DNA of 64,000 nucleotides from positions 32,305,524-32,369,523 of the forward strand of contig NC_089725.1 in NCBI RefSeq assembly GCF_035083965.1, given 5' to 3'. The notes under the pieces were generated by a model. That model made no database searches, was not told where the DNA came from, and saw nothing but the letters and a program-made list of their open reading frames with translations. The number at the start of each line of letters is the position of its first letter. The stretch's first letter is position 1. The position numbers were made by a program, and so were the translations under genes. The DNA comes from Branchiostoma lanceolatum. Taxonomy: Eukaryota > Chordata > Leptocardii > Amphioxiformes > Branchiostomatidae. Positions 46,101 to 56,899 of the stretch are shown piece after piece.

Positions 46101-49100
46101 CTCTGAAGCTGTCGCTAATGAAACCTCTTGTTGTGCGACATGGCCTTGCCAGTATGTGCGAATACAATCTGAAGAGGAAGACTTTCTTGGCTAGTGCAGT
46201 ACAAGGGAGATTGGCAAGCCTCCCGAAGAAACACAGCTTGTGTTTGTCCATGATGGCTTTCAGAGTATGCATCCCCAGGGCACCAAGGCTCTCTCTAGTT
46301 CCTGTCTGTGGGTGCATATTCTGCATACGCTTCACCCCTCCTCTGTGAACTCTCTCCAACTTCATCAGGTCTGTCTGGGTAGGGTACCATAATTCGCAAC
46401 CGTGCAACATACTGGGTATGACGATTGTGTGGTAAAGTATTTTTGTGACCAGTGGGTTGGGGGTGTGTCCTTCTAGACCGGTAGACAAGATGGCACTGAT
46501 ACGCCCTTTCCCCTTTCTACAGGCACTCTCTATGGCTGCCGCTGAAGTTGTGTTGGACGAATGCTGTATTCCTACGTGTGTTACCGTGCATGCTTCTGGG
46601 ATTTCTGATGCACCCATCACCCATTCAGGATCTGTGTTGATTCTATGCATCCTGTGGTTCCCTTGTGTGAACACGATGCATTGGCTTTTGTTGGGAGCGA
46701 ATTGAAATCTCCATCTTCTTCCATAGTCAGCTATTGTATTAATCATGCCTTGTAAACCTCTCCTTGTTCCTGCCAATAGGCAAATGTCGTCTGCAAGGGC
46801 TGGGGAACCACAGTACATCCCTCCTATGGACACACCACTTCCTTGTAGTTGCAACACATCATGGATGTCATTGTTGGCTAACAGGAAACAAGTTAATGAC
46901 AGGATGCCACCCTGGTTTACGCCCCTTGTAGTCACAAACTCCCTGGACTCTCTCCCATCCAGCAGCACGGAGAACTTACTGCCTATATGCATGTGTCTGA
47001 GAAGACGCCAGAGTTTGCTGTCGATACCTGCCTTGTAGATCTTGTACAACATGCCATCTATCCACACTGTGTCGTATGCCTTTTTGGTGTCTAAGAAGCA
47101 CCCGTAGACAGTGCTACTTCTCTCTTGATAGTGGTTTACTATCTCTTGGACCATGTAGGCTGTTGTTAAGTTGCTGCATCCTAGCTGTCCTCCACTCTGT
47201 AGCTCATGAGGAAGCCCCCTCGACTTAAGCCATGGTTTCAGTCTGTTGAAGAGTAGTGATTCCCAGACTTTAGATATTACTGGTAGTAGGGTGATACCGC
47301 GGTGCGAGTCCAAGTCCGCTTTGTTGGTTTTGTTCTGCTTCAGTAAGGGAACTTTGAGGCCCTTTTTGAAGGCCTCTGGTATGTGCTCTGATTCCCTTAT
47401 TGCGTTAAAGAGGTACGTTAGTCTAGCCCACAGTACTTCACCAGCATACTTCAAGTGTTCATAGGTTAAGCCATCTCTGCCTCCCCTTTTGTTGTTCTTA
47501 AGTGTTCTGCAGATTGAGGCTACTTCTGCTACAGTAAAAGGCTCGTCAAGTATGACCTCAGCATTACTGTGGCTTTCTTTTTCCATGCTTTTCACCTCGT
47601 CTTCAATTATCTTCTTATGGTTATCATCAAAGAGTCTACCTTCTTCTTCTTGTTCATTTCCTAGCATTTCGAAATGCTTGGCCCAGGTTTCTCTGACTTC
47701 TGCAGGGTCTGTAATGAGCTGTTCTCCCACCTTGACTGCCTGTGGCTGGTCTTTTTTGCCCTTTCTTTGCCTCACTCTCCTCCAAAACTTTTTGTCATCT
47801 GTGCTTGCCAATGAGGCTAATTCCTCATTCTCTTTGGCCTCGTGCAAAAGCTTTGCCTCTCTTAGTTCTGTTCTGAACTGACCCTTGCTGCTCTTGTAGT
47901 CTGCATACAGAGGATTACCTTTTCCTCTCGGCTTTCCTGCTTCTTTCCATAATAGCCATGATTTCACTTGCTTTTCGTGACATTCTGTAAGCGTTGCTGA
48001 CCAGTATGGTTTCTGGTGACGTCTTATTGTCTTTGTTGGTAATGTTTCTTCAGCTGCTCGTTTTAATACAGTAGTTATCAAGCTCAGTTCATCTTCAATA
48101 GCCTCCTGTGATTTTTCGGTTGGTACTGGGGCTGATTGCAGCCTTTGACAAACTCTCCTCTTGTATGTGTTTTCTGTTGGTTGACTCCTCACACCTTCCC
48201 AGTTCAACCGTGGGTCTGGACTGCTCTCTTTCCACTCTCTTAGTTTGTTGGAAAACTGAGCAATGATGGGATTGTGGTCTGACATATTAAGTTCATTGTA
48301 ATCCATGACTTCACATCCTATTGTGTCTGCAAGTAGCGAGCACGGTACTAATATGTGGTCGATTGTGGACTGTCTATCACCACTTCCTTGAAATGTTTCC
48401 AGAGGACCCTTGCATAGGTGACTTAAATTCAGGGACACAAGGTCTAGTTCAAGGGTGATATCAATCAGTTCATCGCCCAGTTTGGATGAGGATCCTCTAC
48501 CTCTGGGACCACCGCTCCTCCCCATATCTGCATTGAAGTCTCCGAGGAATATCACATTTCCTTCGCTCTCGTATTTTCTGTACATCTCTCTCACATAGTC
48601 TATTTGTTCTCTGTATTCCTCAATGGGTTTAGTTGAATCTGGGAAATACACTGCAAAGAGGAATAGTTTCTGGCCATTCTTTTGTTGGACTCTTATTCCT
48701 ATGATTCTATCATTTCCATCTTCTAACTTATGGACAGCATAGTCAATGGACGTTTTCCATAAAAAGGCTACACCGCCCTGGCCTCTCCTCCAGTGACTTG
48801 TAGTGTGTTCTGTCAGCTTGCTATCTGCCTTGCCCCAACCTCTGTGTGTCATTAACAAGTTGTCTAGGGCTGGAGTAGCCTGAGGGTACAGCCATTCATT
48901 CATTCATTCATTCATTCATTCATTCATTCATCCATTCACCCATCCATCTATCCATCGGATGATCCATCCATCCATCAATCAATCCATTCACCCATCCATC
49001 CATCCATCCATCTATCCATCCATCCAAAATACAGCCCTAGGCACCCATCTAAGTAATTAGGTAGTTACAGGGAGATCCTTATGATTCTATAGGACCAGAC

Positions 49101-51165
49101 AGGGCCGTATCATTGTACATGACCCAGGGCTAGAGGCTAGGGTTAGCAATATTTTGCTAGGGTTTATCGGGTAGCCGGAACACAACATTTATTTTATATG
49201 TAGGCCTTTCCTGGTGACTTGACTGACTAAGATGGCATCCAGGCCATGAAACTTGCCTTGTTCTTGGCGTATCTGGGCAGGGAGAAGACGAAGCCAGCGA
49301 TGCCGCCTCTCTCATCGTCGTGGAACCCTTTAACAGCCCTGGCAAACAGAAACACAAGTTAGCTCAAAGGTGTCCGACAACATTTCTAAACATGTACAGG
49401 AGACAAGTAGCTCAAAAAGTAGCAGCCTCACAGTTGAGGTCATGGTTCCAGTTAGGTGGTAACTGGGAGGCCCAGGTTCAATCCTGGGTCAGGACATTTT
49501 GGTTGGGGCTGTATCTGTCTTTCAGAAGAAACAACAAAAAATGGGGGACCTGTGTTCAAGGACGTGTCTAGAGCATACACTTCAACAGCACCTTTCTTTC
49601 GAAAGGGACATAAAATGGGGGTCCGCACCTCCTTAAACATGTTAAAAGGAACGGGCTAGCAACTCCACCCTGTAAAAATATACGCTACTACTGAAACAGC
49701 AAGGAAACTTGCTGCCCTATGTGCCACTTGGCACGGCAAGGGTCTGAAGGAAGGAAGGAACCAACAGGAGACAAGCAGACATACAAAACACTGGAAACAT
49801 CCCATTTCCTCAGATAGAACACCAGAACCATGGAATAATGCCATTCACGATTCCGAGTACACTTGTGCAGCAACATGTATAATTGTAGGTAATGTCCTAG
49901 GTGAAGGCCCCTAAGACAAAAACAAAACACGTCTGAACATAATATGCGATGCCAAACAAGACAATGGTCTATACATAAACTGTTATAATTACAAGTCAGG
50001 GGGGTTAACCTTTGACCTTGCGCATGCATACTCAGAATCATGAACAACCTTATTCAGTGAACTCCGTACCTGGACTGCCCTCCCGTGAGAGTTATCTTGG
50101 TGACCACAAAGCCGTCGACGCTGACAGTGTAGCGAGCCAGGGGGGCCAGGGGCGCCGTGGTGATCTCTATCGTGTACGGAGTCACCGGCCACTCGTTCAC
50201 TTCCGTCTGGCCGTCAACAACTACTTCTTCCTGCGGGATATTGAAAAAGAGTCGGTCAGTCTGGTTGTAACAGTGTAGTTCAAGTATAAAGTGACAGTAT
50301 AAAGTAGAGTGGATTCATTCCTAAGCTAACCGACATAGATCGCACCGCAGTCGTCCCTCAGTAAGACATCTGGAGCCGCATAGTTCCCGTTTAGAACTTT
50401 TATAATTTCAGCGTGTCACACAGACCAGTTTCGCCGTGTGGCTTTTTCAAGTCTTTAATACTGAGGGACGACTCCAGTCTGAAGGATGTCGGTTAGCTTG
50501 AGGAATGAATCCACTCTACTTTAAAGTGTGGTCCAAGCGACACTTACACTGAAATACTGATAATGATATGTACATGTATGACTAAAGCTATACAGGTTGA
50601 AGTTGGATTTTTTTCTTGAGTCTTTTCTTTGCAACAGAGATTCAGCTAGTGAAAATCAGCTTATATCATAAAATGAATTTGCATACATTGGATTTGCATA
50701 CATTAGATTAGGAAGAACACTTTTTTCTTATTCCCTCAGAAACGATGATGTTACTTCGTGATGTTGACTGGGCACAGCAAAACGGATACAAAGCAGATGT
50801 GGTTCACACGAGAGCACAACACCCCCACCCCCATCCTGGCATGTCCTATACCTAAATACCATAATTATTTTGAAGAAAAACATGCCAGAAAAACGTGTTT
50901 GTCCGGCTCCAGCGGGCACTTCGATATATCAAGTTTGAAATTTCGTGTCTCAAGATTATCAAGAGGATGTTATCGTTCTCCAAACTTCTCTTTACTTGTG
51001 AAAATTTACCAAAACAAGCATGGAAGTTTCTGTGAACACCTTCTCTTTGTAAGACGCCGGGGTGTACAGGTTGGACTCCACGAAGACGTCGGCGCCTGTC
51101 CTGTACTCGGGAATGGCGTGCCCGCCCACCAGGACACTGAAGCTGAACTCTGTGTTGAACGGCAT
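43136..51165 (-). CDS. Unrecognised protein with Asn-rich repeats and tandem SUMO-interacting motifs, 556 aa
   Basis: Family not recognised. Exons in transcript order: 51040-51165, 50070-50230, 49257-49338, 44822-44984, 43136-44274, all in phase. The fourth exon could start 3 nt earlier at 44987. Residues 1-240 look like a compact beta-rich domain ([59 protein letters not shown]). The 'V-G-x(2)-I-P-EY' start vaguely recalls a fungal domain family, but this is only an impression. About 240-330 is low-complexity Asn/Ser/Val repeats ([12 protein letters not shown]). The acidic C-terminus has LIDLT at 505-509 and VVDLTTDD at 516-523, typical SUMO-interacting motifs, plus a weaker IEVVHL at 537-542. 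It is probably a nuclear SUMO-binding protein. The intron after exon 3 starts with GC, not GT, and hosts a LINE. Confidence 0.75.
45026..45111. repeat. Tetranucleotide microsatellite (CATC)n with CTTTC tail, 3' side of LINE
   Basis: Repeated ccatccatccaccc runs into tttccttt pentamers directly beside the LINE's 3' UTR (which ends ggaggaataaagaaagg on the minus strand). Confidence 0.85.
45112..48892 (-). mobile_element. Nearly full-length APE-type non-LTR retrotransposon (LINE)
   Basis: A 3.8-kb insert in an intron of the SIM gene, same strand as the host gene. It holds one 1128-codon frame (separate entry), a ~400-bp 3' UTR with AATAAA, and a short pentamer tail. It is truncated at its 5' end within the endonuclease domain, where it meets (CATT)n. 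The long intact frame implies recent insertion. Confidence 0.85.
45517..48903 (-). CDS. LINE endonuclease-reverse transcriptase ORF2-like polyprotein, 5'-truncated
   Basis: Performs target-primed reverse transcription of its own RNA. The visible frame starts inside the apurinic endonuclease domain (WLYPQ, then [15 protein letters not shown] at 121-126, [14 protein letters not shown] at 208-213). A linker and the reverse transcriptase follow: [30 protein letters not shown], motif [13 protein letters not shown], motif [13 protein letters not shown], motif [12 protein letters not shown] (LADD in place of the more common YADD). A C-terminal [19 protein letters not shown] is a cysteine-histidine knuckle. 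The listed first Met lies in the flanking (ATGA)n microsatellite, so it is not the native start. About 30-40 N-terminal residues with the first catalytic endonuclease residues are missing. The RT looks intact. Clade not assigned. Confidence 0.88.
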   Translation of the reverse strand: MNEWLYPQATPALDNLLMTHRGWGKADSKLTEHTTSHWRRGQGGVAFLWKTSIDYAVHKLEDGNDRIIGIRVQQKNGQKLFLFAVYFPDSTKPIEEYREQIDYVREMYRKYESEGNVIFLGDFNADMGRSGGPRGRGSSSKLGDELIDITLELDLVSLNLSHLCKGPLETFQGSGDRQSTIDHILVPCSLLADTIGCEVMDYNELNMSDHNPIIAQFSNKLREWKESSPDPRLNWEGVRSQPTENTYKRRVCQRLQSAPVPTEKSQEAIEDELSLITTVLKRAAEETLPTKTIRRHQKPYWSATLTECHEKQVKSWLLWKEAGKPRGKGNPLYADYKSSKGQFRTELREAKLLHEAKENEELASLASTDDKKFWRRVRQRKGKKDQPQAVKVGEQLITDPAEVRETWAKHFEMLGNEQEEEGRLFDDNHKKIIEDEVKSMEKESHSNAEVILDEPFTVAEVASICRTLKNNKRGGRDGLTYEHLKYAGEVLWARLTYLFNAIRESEHIPEAFKKGLKVPLLKQNKTNKADLDSHRGITLLPVISKVWESLLFNRLKPWLKSRGLPHELQSGGQLGCSNLTTAYMVQEIVNHYQERSSTVYGCFLDTKKAYDTVWIDGMLYKIYKAGIDSKLWRLLRHMHIGSKFSVLLDGRESREFVTTRGVNQGGILSLTCFLLANNDIHDVLQLQGSGVSIGGMYCGSPALADDICLLAGTRRGLQGMINTIADYGRRWRFQFAPNKSQCIVFTQGNHRMHRINTDPEWVMGASEIPEACTVTHVGIQHSSNTTSAAAIESACRKGKGRISAILSTGLEGHTPNPLVTKILYHTIVIPSMLHGCELWYPTQTDLMKLERVHRGGVKRMQNMHPQTGTRESLGALGMHTLKAIMDKHKLCFFGRLANLPCTALAKKVFLFRLYSHILARPCRTTRGFISDSFRAAEDYGLTEYLERYWQTVEFPTKMEWKQIVKRAVSAKEESEWVSAHSHQPRSFRVHSMSSEPHKLWSLARKHPKHQKTLQKLVHLSTAPVKHSPKQCPTCDATTTDIVGHLVSSCVTFNNLRDSLADAATDKLGIRVMASVHQQPDERFTEIMLGADIVEDEIDPVIWEDYMITVAGLLYPLATLALKHVDFRR
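48893..49025. repeat. Tetranucleotide microsatellite (CATT)n/(CATC)n, 5' side of LINE
   Basis: A perfect cattcattcatt run abuts the LINE's truncated 5' end, then interrupted catccatcta/ccacc repeats reach 49025. Confidence 0.9.
49405..49650 (+). mobile_element. tRNA-derived SINE
   Basis: The head has an A box-like tagctcaaaaagtagcagcc and a B box GGTTCAATCC in a T-arm-like aggcccaggttcaatcctgg. A variable-arm-sized insert between them suggests a class II tRNA ancestor. A non-tRNA body follows to about 49650. Plus strand, within a SIM-gene intron (host gene on minus). Confidence 0.5.
50299..50524. mobile_element. MITE with ~60-bp inverted termini
   Basis: The left end TAAAGTAGAGTGGATTCATT and the right end are reverse complements. 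Further blocks gctaaccgacat and gtcgtccctcagta pair in order. 226 bp, non-coding, bounded by TA/TTA. It lies in intron 1 of the SIM gene. Confidence 0.65.
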
Positions 51166-51659
51166 TCCTAGGAAGTGTCCACTGCTCGGGAAAAGCCGAG
51201 AAAACGCAACAAAACTAGACGAAATGTCGAGAAATTGTGGGGTAATCACAGAAAACTTGTCCCGCGCTACCCGCTACTGGCAGATCTGGCGTTTCGCGGG
51301 GCAGCTGGGAAAAGTTTACACATAGGTCTCCGATTGGTCAATTAGCTTCATCTCCGTCTGTGATTGGTTGAATGAATTGCACGGGCGACTGGACAACAAA
51401 GTTAGCTTTGCCAACCTCTGATTGGTCGATGGGCGTCATCTCCATGCGTCATCTGGCGCCCAACTACAGGATAGTGGAAATACAATCTGAATCTCCAAGC
51501 AGATCTGCGGAGAAGAAATCTCGACGTTTTTTTTAGGAGCTGTTTAGAAAACCTGTAATTCACTAGTATATAGTAGTAAGATAGGTGTTCTGAACTTTTG
51601 TTTCTGTCATATAAGAGTCTTGGAGTGAGAACGTGACGCAGGCACTGACGAGACTGACA

Positions 51660-51885
51660 CAGTAAGTGTTTTCGAATCCTCGAACCGAGCGCCGATCGGT
51701 CGAATCACGGTCTCTGACGCCGAACGTCACGTTCTGTTACCGAGGTGATCGAATTCGAACGGACGCGAACCGAGCATCTCTGTTAGTTTGAACTTTCGAA
51801 TCAGCCACACGGCATTCTACAAGCGCGGTGACAACAACAACAACCAGACATCAGAACCCGAGTTGGAATCAGAAATCATTGAAAA
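51660..51885 (+). other. Non-coding first exon/promoter block of zinc-finger gene 1
   Basis: A block with gacgccgaacgtcacgttct, gttaccgaggtgatcgaa, gcgaaccgagcatctc and gttagtttgaactt ends in GAAAA|GTAAGT at 51885. The same block, also ending in this donor, precedes the other two zinc-finger genes (57115, 60681). The coding exon begins at 54240 (acceptor tttacag). The 5' limit is a guess. The stretch 51166-51659 shows nothing else. Confidence 0.55.
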
Positions 51886-53082
51886 GTAAGTGCAAGTGTC
51901 AGAGAGACATTTAGCGTTACTGCTGCTGGTGTGACTGACAGGTCTAACAAATTTTCTTCAGGGGTAACGTTATAAGGTGCGAGATTATACTGAGTTTCCG
52001 ATTGTTAGCGATTGCATCGTCGTGGTAAAGGGCAGGTAAAGCTAAGGTAGTGTGACTGATTCAATGTGCAAGGGAGCAAGGGGGGGAAACGAAATGAATA
52101 GTTTTCTTGACAAATGTTTTCTTCCGAAGAGGCATTGCTACATTTTCCCGTCCGTGCGGTATGTAACGACGCACACTTACACCAAGGAACCACATGCCAG
52201 CCGATTATAAATTAGCACAAAAAGATCCATTTACAATAATGGCCATACAGGGAATAACAGACAAAACTAGGTTTTAATCAGCAAATAACTTGAAACGAGT
52301 CAAAATGACGTTTAAATTTTGGCTCATCATACATGTAGCTATATCATGATATGGTTACGAACTTACGGTTTGCAATACGATCGCTTCAACGTTACGGCTT
52401 CAACTTTGCTACAATAATCGTATTACCGTCTGGCTGTAGTTTTTATAACTGATACCCAGACAATTCATTACTCCAAGTCTCTCTTCCTAAATCGTCTCAA
52501 CTCTCTCGGCGTAACTTTCAGCCATTATATATAATTTAAACGAGAAAGTTGTGAAAACGTAACAACTACTAGTACCAACTATCCACTACACCAACAACAA
52601 AACGCTTGAAGAAATCTGAGCCGCTCCGCTGTCCATCGCCATGGCAACGGTTGCCAACCCTGGCGTGTGGCCGCATATATTAACCATATTTAGAAGCCCC
52701 AACCTGTAGTAATTCAATATTAAACGTAAACAACGACAACATCAGATCGACGGCTGTCGTGCCAAGGTCAGCTAGGACGAAATGGCTTGAAAGGTGTCAA
52801 AATAAGCAGCGTACATGTGACGTAACGTAAAATCGGACTACACAATGCCCGTTGGACCATGTCACCATATGCCTACCGGCGTTAGAGGGGGTCGTATCAT
52901 GACTTGGGCTGGGCCAATCAGAGTTATTGCTGACATTTTACGCGAATGTTGAAAAAAAGGCAAATTGCGTTTCTCTATTAGTATTAATGCTTTGTCCCAT
53001 TTCCAAAGCGGGGCCCTACCGAGCAACTTGTGGGAAAGAAAAAAAAGATATGAAAGACAACAAAACATACAAAACGTAAAAA
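51886..53082. other. Intron 1 of zinc-finger gene 1, first part
   Basis: No coding sequence seen. Near 52640 the string cgccatggcaacggttgcc is an X-box-like palindrome (possible RFX site). The rest is featureless until the repeat at 53083. Confidence 0.35.
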
Positions 53083-54112
53083 ACAAGAGTTCCACGACCT
53101 CATATCTCCATGAACAATTATTTTCATGCAAATGACTTACACATTTGCATAATATATGCTGGGTCATAAACACCTTTATCTAACTTACATGTTGCAATAT
53201 TGACAGACCTATAATTTTCCAATTAGATGAATTATGGTGTTTTGCATTACATATGCAAAGTAGGAATTTATTTGCATAATTGGTATCTGTCGATGCTCCA
53301 CTTTCCATGAACTACATACTGTATGTTACATGTATTTGAGTCTGATAATGGAAAACACTACAAATATAGATTTTCCTCATTAGCTATGCAAATTAAGTCA
53401 CAATTAGCATAATTTGCACTTCATTATGTATATCTCTGTCTAAGCTACCTGCATACTAAGTATCATATTGACAGTCCTATAATATGGTGTTTTGCATTAA
53501 TTATGCAAATTAGGAATTTATTTGCATAATTGGTATTTGTTGATGATCCACTTTCCGTAAACTACATACGTTACATGTATTGGAGTCTGATAATGGTAAA
53601 CACTGCAAATATAGATTTTCCTCATTAGCTATGCAAATTAAGTCCCAATTAGCATAATTTGCACTTCATTGTGTTTATCTCTATCTAAGCTACCTGGATA
53701 CTAAATATCATGGAAATCTGTTGTTCCTTTGTTCAGTTATTCTCCTTAGAAGGTTTTCGCAAAAACACCCTTGCAGTTCCAGAGGAAGCTGCTAGGGGGC
53801 CCAAACCTACACCACTTCTTTATTACATCACAAGCTATCTGCCACCCAAAAATCAAGACCACAGGACGTTCAGGTCAAAAGATGCAAAAATTGAAGTTCT
53901 GCTGCAGTACCAAGGTCACATACCAGGGGGCCTAAAATCGCCCTTGAATTTCAGCTTCACAACACCCGCCCACATACCAAATATCATTGTTATCCATCAA
54001 GAGGCTCTTGAGTTATTCTGACTGGAGTGGTGCGGAAACACAAACATACACACACACAGACAGACACACCCAAAACAATATCTCCATTTTTCATGGAGAT
54101 AATTACTCCTAG
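53083..54112 (+). mobile_element. 1.1-kb hairpin-ended repeat, copy C
   Basis: Opposite orientation to copies A and B. It starts acaagagttccacgacctca and ends with ATCTCCAT-ttttc-ATGGAGAT and aattactcCTAG. It carries the two ~250-bp internal subrepeats and a plus-strand frame (53710-54021) homologous to the minus-strand frames of A and B. Confidence 0.75.
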
Positions 54113-54282
54113 CCACATATTGCTTATTTTGGGACCAGAGCATTACTGGTGCTCGACTTTTAGATAGGGAAGTTGTCAGTGAAAGGAGTGAACTGGAGTC
54201 AGGATAGAATGGACAACAAGCTTTTATTTTTCTTTACAGGAGTGTTATCCAACCGGCGGGAGGCTTTGAGTGCAACAGGTAG

Positions 54283-54669
<387 letters not shown>

Positions 54670-54675
54670 CGTCGG

Positions 54676-55821
54676 ATGGGTGCTCTGAAAGTCCACATGC
54701 GAACGCACACTGGGGAGAAACCTTACAAGTGCCAGGAATGCGGCAGGCAATTCAGAAGGCAGGGTCATCTGAAGTCTCACACACGAACCCACACCGGGGA
54801 GAAACCATATAAGTGTGAGCTCGAGGAGTGCGGAAAACAGTTCAGTCATCTAAGTGAGGTGAAGACTCACATGCGCACTCACACTGGGAAGAAACCCTAC
54901 AGATGTGAGCAATGTAGCAGGCAGTTCAGTCAGGTGGGTGATCTGAAGAAACACGTGCGAACTCATACAGGGGAGAAACCTTACAGCTGTGAGGAGTGCA
55001 GTAAGCAGTTCAGTAGGAGGGATCATCTAAAGAACCACGTGCGGATTCACACAGGAGAGAAACCCTACAAATGTGAGGAGTGCAGCAAGCTATTCAGCAG
55101 GCTAGCTGAAATGAAGACTCACATGCGCACTCACAAAGGAGAGAAACCCTACACGTGTGATGAGTGCAACAAGCAGTTCAGTCAGCTGGGTCATTTGAAG
55201 TCTCACATACGAACACACACCGGGGAGACACCGTACAGATGTGAGGAATGTATCAGGGACTTTAGTAGTTTTGATCATCTAAAGACTCACGTGCGAACAC
55301 ACACCGGGGAGAAACCCTACAGGTGTGAGGCGTGTGGCAGGCAGTTCAGGGCGTCGAGTGCTCTGAAGTGTCACATGCGGACTCACACAGGTGAGAAACC
55401 CTACCAGTGCGAGGAATGCAGCAGGCAATTCAGTAGGCTGGACCATCTTAAGGCTCACATGCGCACTCACACAGGTGAAAAACCTTACAAGTGTGATGAG
55501 TGTAGCAGGCAGTTCCGTCATCTGTTTGCTCTGAAGACCCACATACGAACGCACACCGGTGAGAAACCCTACCAGTGTGAGGCGTGCTGTAGGCAGTTTA
55601 GTGACCTGGGTAATCTGAAGGCCCACAAACGGACACACACAGGGGAGAAACCCTACAGGTGTGAGGAGTGCGGCAGGCAGTTTTATGAACGGGGTCATCT
55701 GAAGTCTCACATGCGGACCCACACCGGTGAGAAACCCTACATGTGTGATGCGTGCAGCAGACAGTTCAGTCACCTGTGTAATCTGAAAACTCACATGAAC
55801 ACGCACAATGATAAAAAATGA
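54676..55821 (+). CDS. C2H2 zinc-finger protein 1, downstream frame with 13 full fingers
   Basis: Poly-zinc-finger DNA-binding protein. This frame starts with the helix half of the split finger ([11 protein letters not shown]) and continues with 13 C2H2 fingers joined by TGEKPY-type linkers, ending at TGA 55819-55821. Finger 2 is irregular: CELEEC gives four instead of two residues between its cysteines. No KRAB, BTB, SCAN or ZAD domain is present. Ordinarily it would be read from 54298, but the retroposon at 54436-54669 separates the two parts. The ATG at 54676 is internal, so translation would need re-initiation, splicing around the insert or a new start. Neighbours are two further zinc-finger genes in the same orientation, so DNA targets probably diverged after duplication. 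Confidence 0.75.
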   Translation: MGALKVHMRTHTGEKPYKCQECGRQFRRQGHLKSHTRTHTGEKPYKCELEECGKQFSHLSEVKTHMRTHTGKKPYRCEQCSRQFSQVGDLKKHVRTHTGEKPYSCEECSKQFSRRDHLKNHVRIHTGEKPYKCEECSKLFSRLAEMKTHMRTHKGEKPYTCDECNKQFSQLGHLKSHIRTHTGETPYRCEECIRDFSSFDHLKTHVRTHTGEKPYRCEACGRQFRASSALKCHMRTHTGEKPYQCEECSRQFSRLDHLKAHMRTHTGEKPYKCDECSRQFRHLFALKTHIRTHTGEKPYQCEACCRQFSDLGNLKAHKRTHTGEKPYRCEECGRQFYERGHLKSHMRTHTGEKPYMCDACSRQFSHLCNLKTHMNTHNDKK

Positions 55822-56010
55822 AGAAAAAAACTACAGGTGTGAGGAGTGCGGCAGTAATCTGAAGTCCCACATGTGCACTCACACTGATGACGAGTACAGC
55901 AGGCAGTTTGAGGAGACACGTGCGGACTCACACAGAGGAGAAACCCAACTGAACAGGTGTCTAGCACACAGTTCATTGACCAGGGCCATTTGAAGAGGCA
56001 CGTGGTGACT
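55822..56010 (+). pseudogene. Decayed extra fingers downstream of zinc-finger gene 1
   Basis: Just after the stop come aactacaggtgtgaggagtg, agtcccacatgtgcactcac and acacgtgcggactcacaca, i.e. CEEC-, HM-THT- and HVRTHT-like pieces in shifting frames. These are remains of at least two lost C-terminal fingers. Confidence 0.6.
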
Positions 56011-56199
56011 CAAACAATTTAGCAAGTTAGCAACCCTTCAGGTGGAAAGAGTACCACAAGCGTATGTTGACTCACAGAAGGGTAGATATAAAAAAAACAT
56101 GTGTTTCAGTTGAATTTGCTTATTGGCAAAATAACTTTCTCATTTAAAGTTTGAAATAGAGAAAGACAGTTGTGTTGACCTTGTAATTCATAGTTAAGA

Positions 56200-56480
56200 C
56201 AGGGATAGTCATAGGGATGTTTGTTGTTGTCACTGCTTATTCAACGATAGGTATACATAACTTTGTTGCCATTGTTGGTTTGATAACTGAATAGATGCGG
56301 TTGCTTACGCTGTTGGTTGGACGATAGGAAACGGGAAGATTATATAGATACGTTTGTCGTAAATGGTGTTTCAATAATACGAAATAAGTTTGTTGTCATT
56401 TCTCGTTCATCGATAGTATCGAAAATTCGAAAGTGTCGAAGGGACAATTTTGTTGACATTGTTGGTGTAGCTTACTGGTT
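56200..56480 (+). repeat. Degenerate tandem repeat 3' of zinc-finger gene 1
   Basis: Loosely repeated ~50-bp motif 'cgataggaaa..tagagatacg' with 'tttgttgtcattgttggtt', visible at about 56235, 56275, 56325 and 56410. Similar arrays follow the other two zinc-finger genes. Confidence 0.4.
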
Positions 56481-56899
56481 CATGGATGGCGAATACAAAG
56501 AAAGAAAGTTTTGAGATAACTTGTGCCTGGTGTGAGTTGTCTGTGTAAAGCTGTTTTTGTGGTAGCTGTAGATGTTCGCTATTTGACAATATGCAATGAA
56601 TGTAACTTAAAAGATTTTTGCACATATACACACATTACCTTGGATGCTATGTTATCGAGTTTAACATGGACCTCTTTCAGAAATCATTGGTACAATCACG
56701 AATGCCTCGCTAAAGGGTTTCGGACATGCAAACAAACATGTCACAGATCTCGTACCACGTTTCCCACAATGCCAACAGTATTTCTGGATCAGAACTAGTT
56801 TATTGTTCACGGTTTGGGGAACCTGCTCTCGGAGACATATCCCCATTCACAACAAACACAATTTCCTAACATATAATACTAAAAATCATAAAACTCTGA

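Noticed and set aside
49470-49490. tRNA gene at the B box GGTTCAATCC
   Set aside because: No complete cloverleaf or acceptor stem. The longer conserved body and a second copy point to a SINE.
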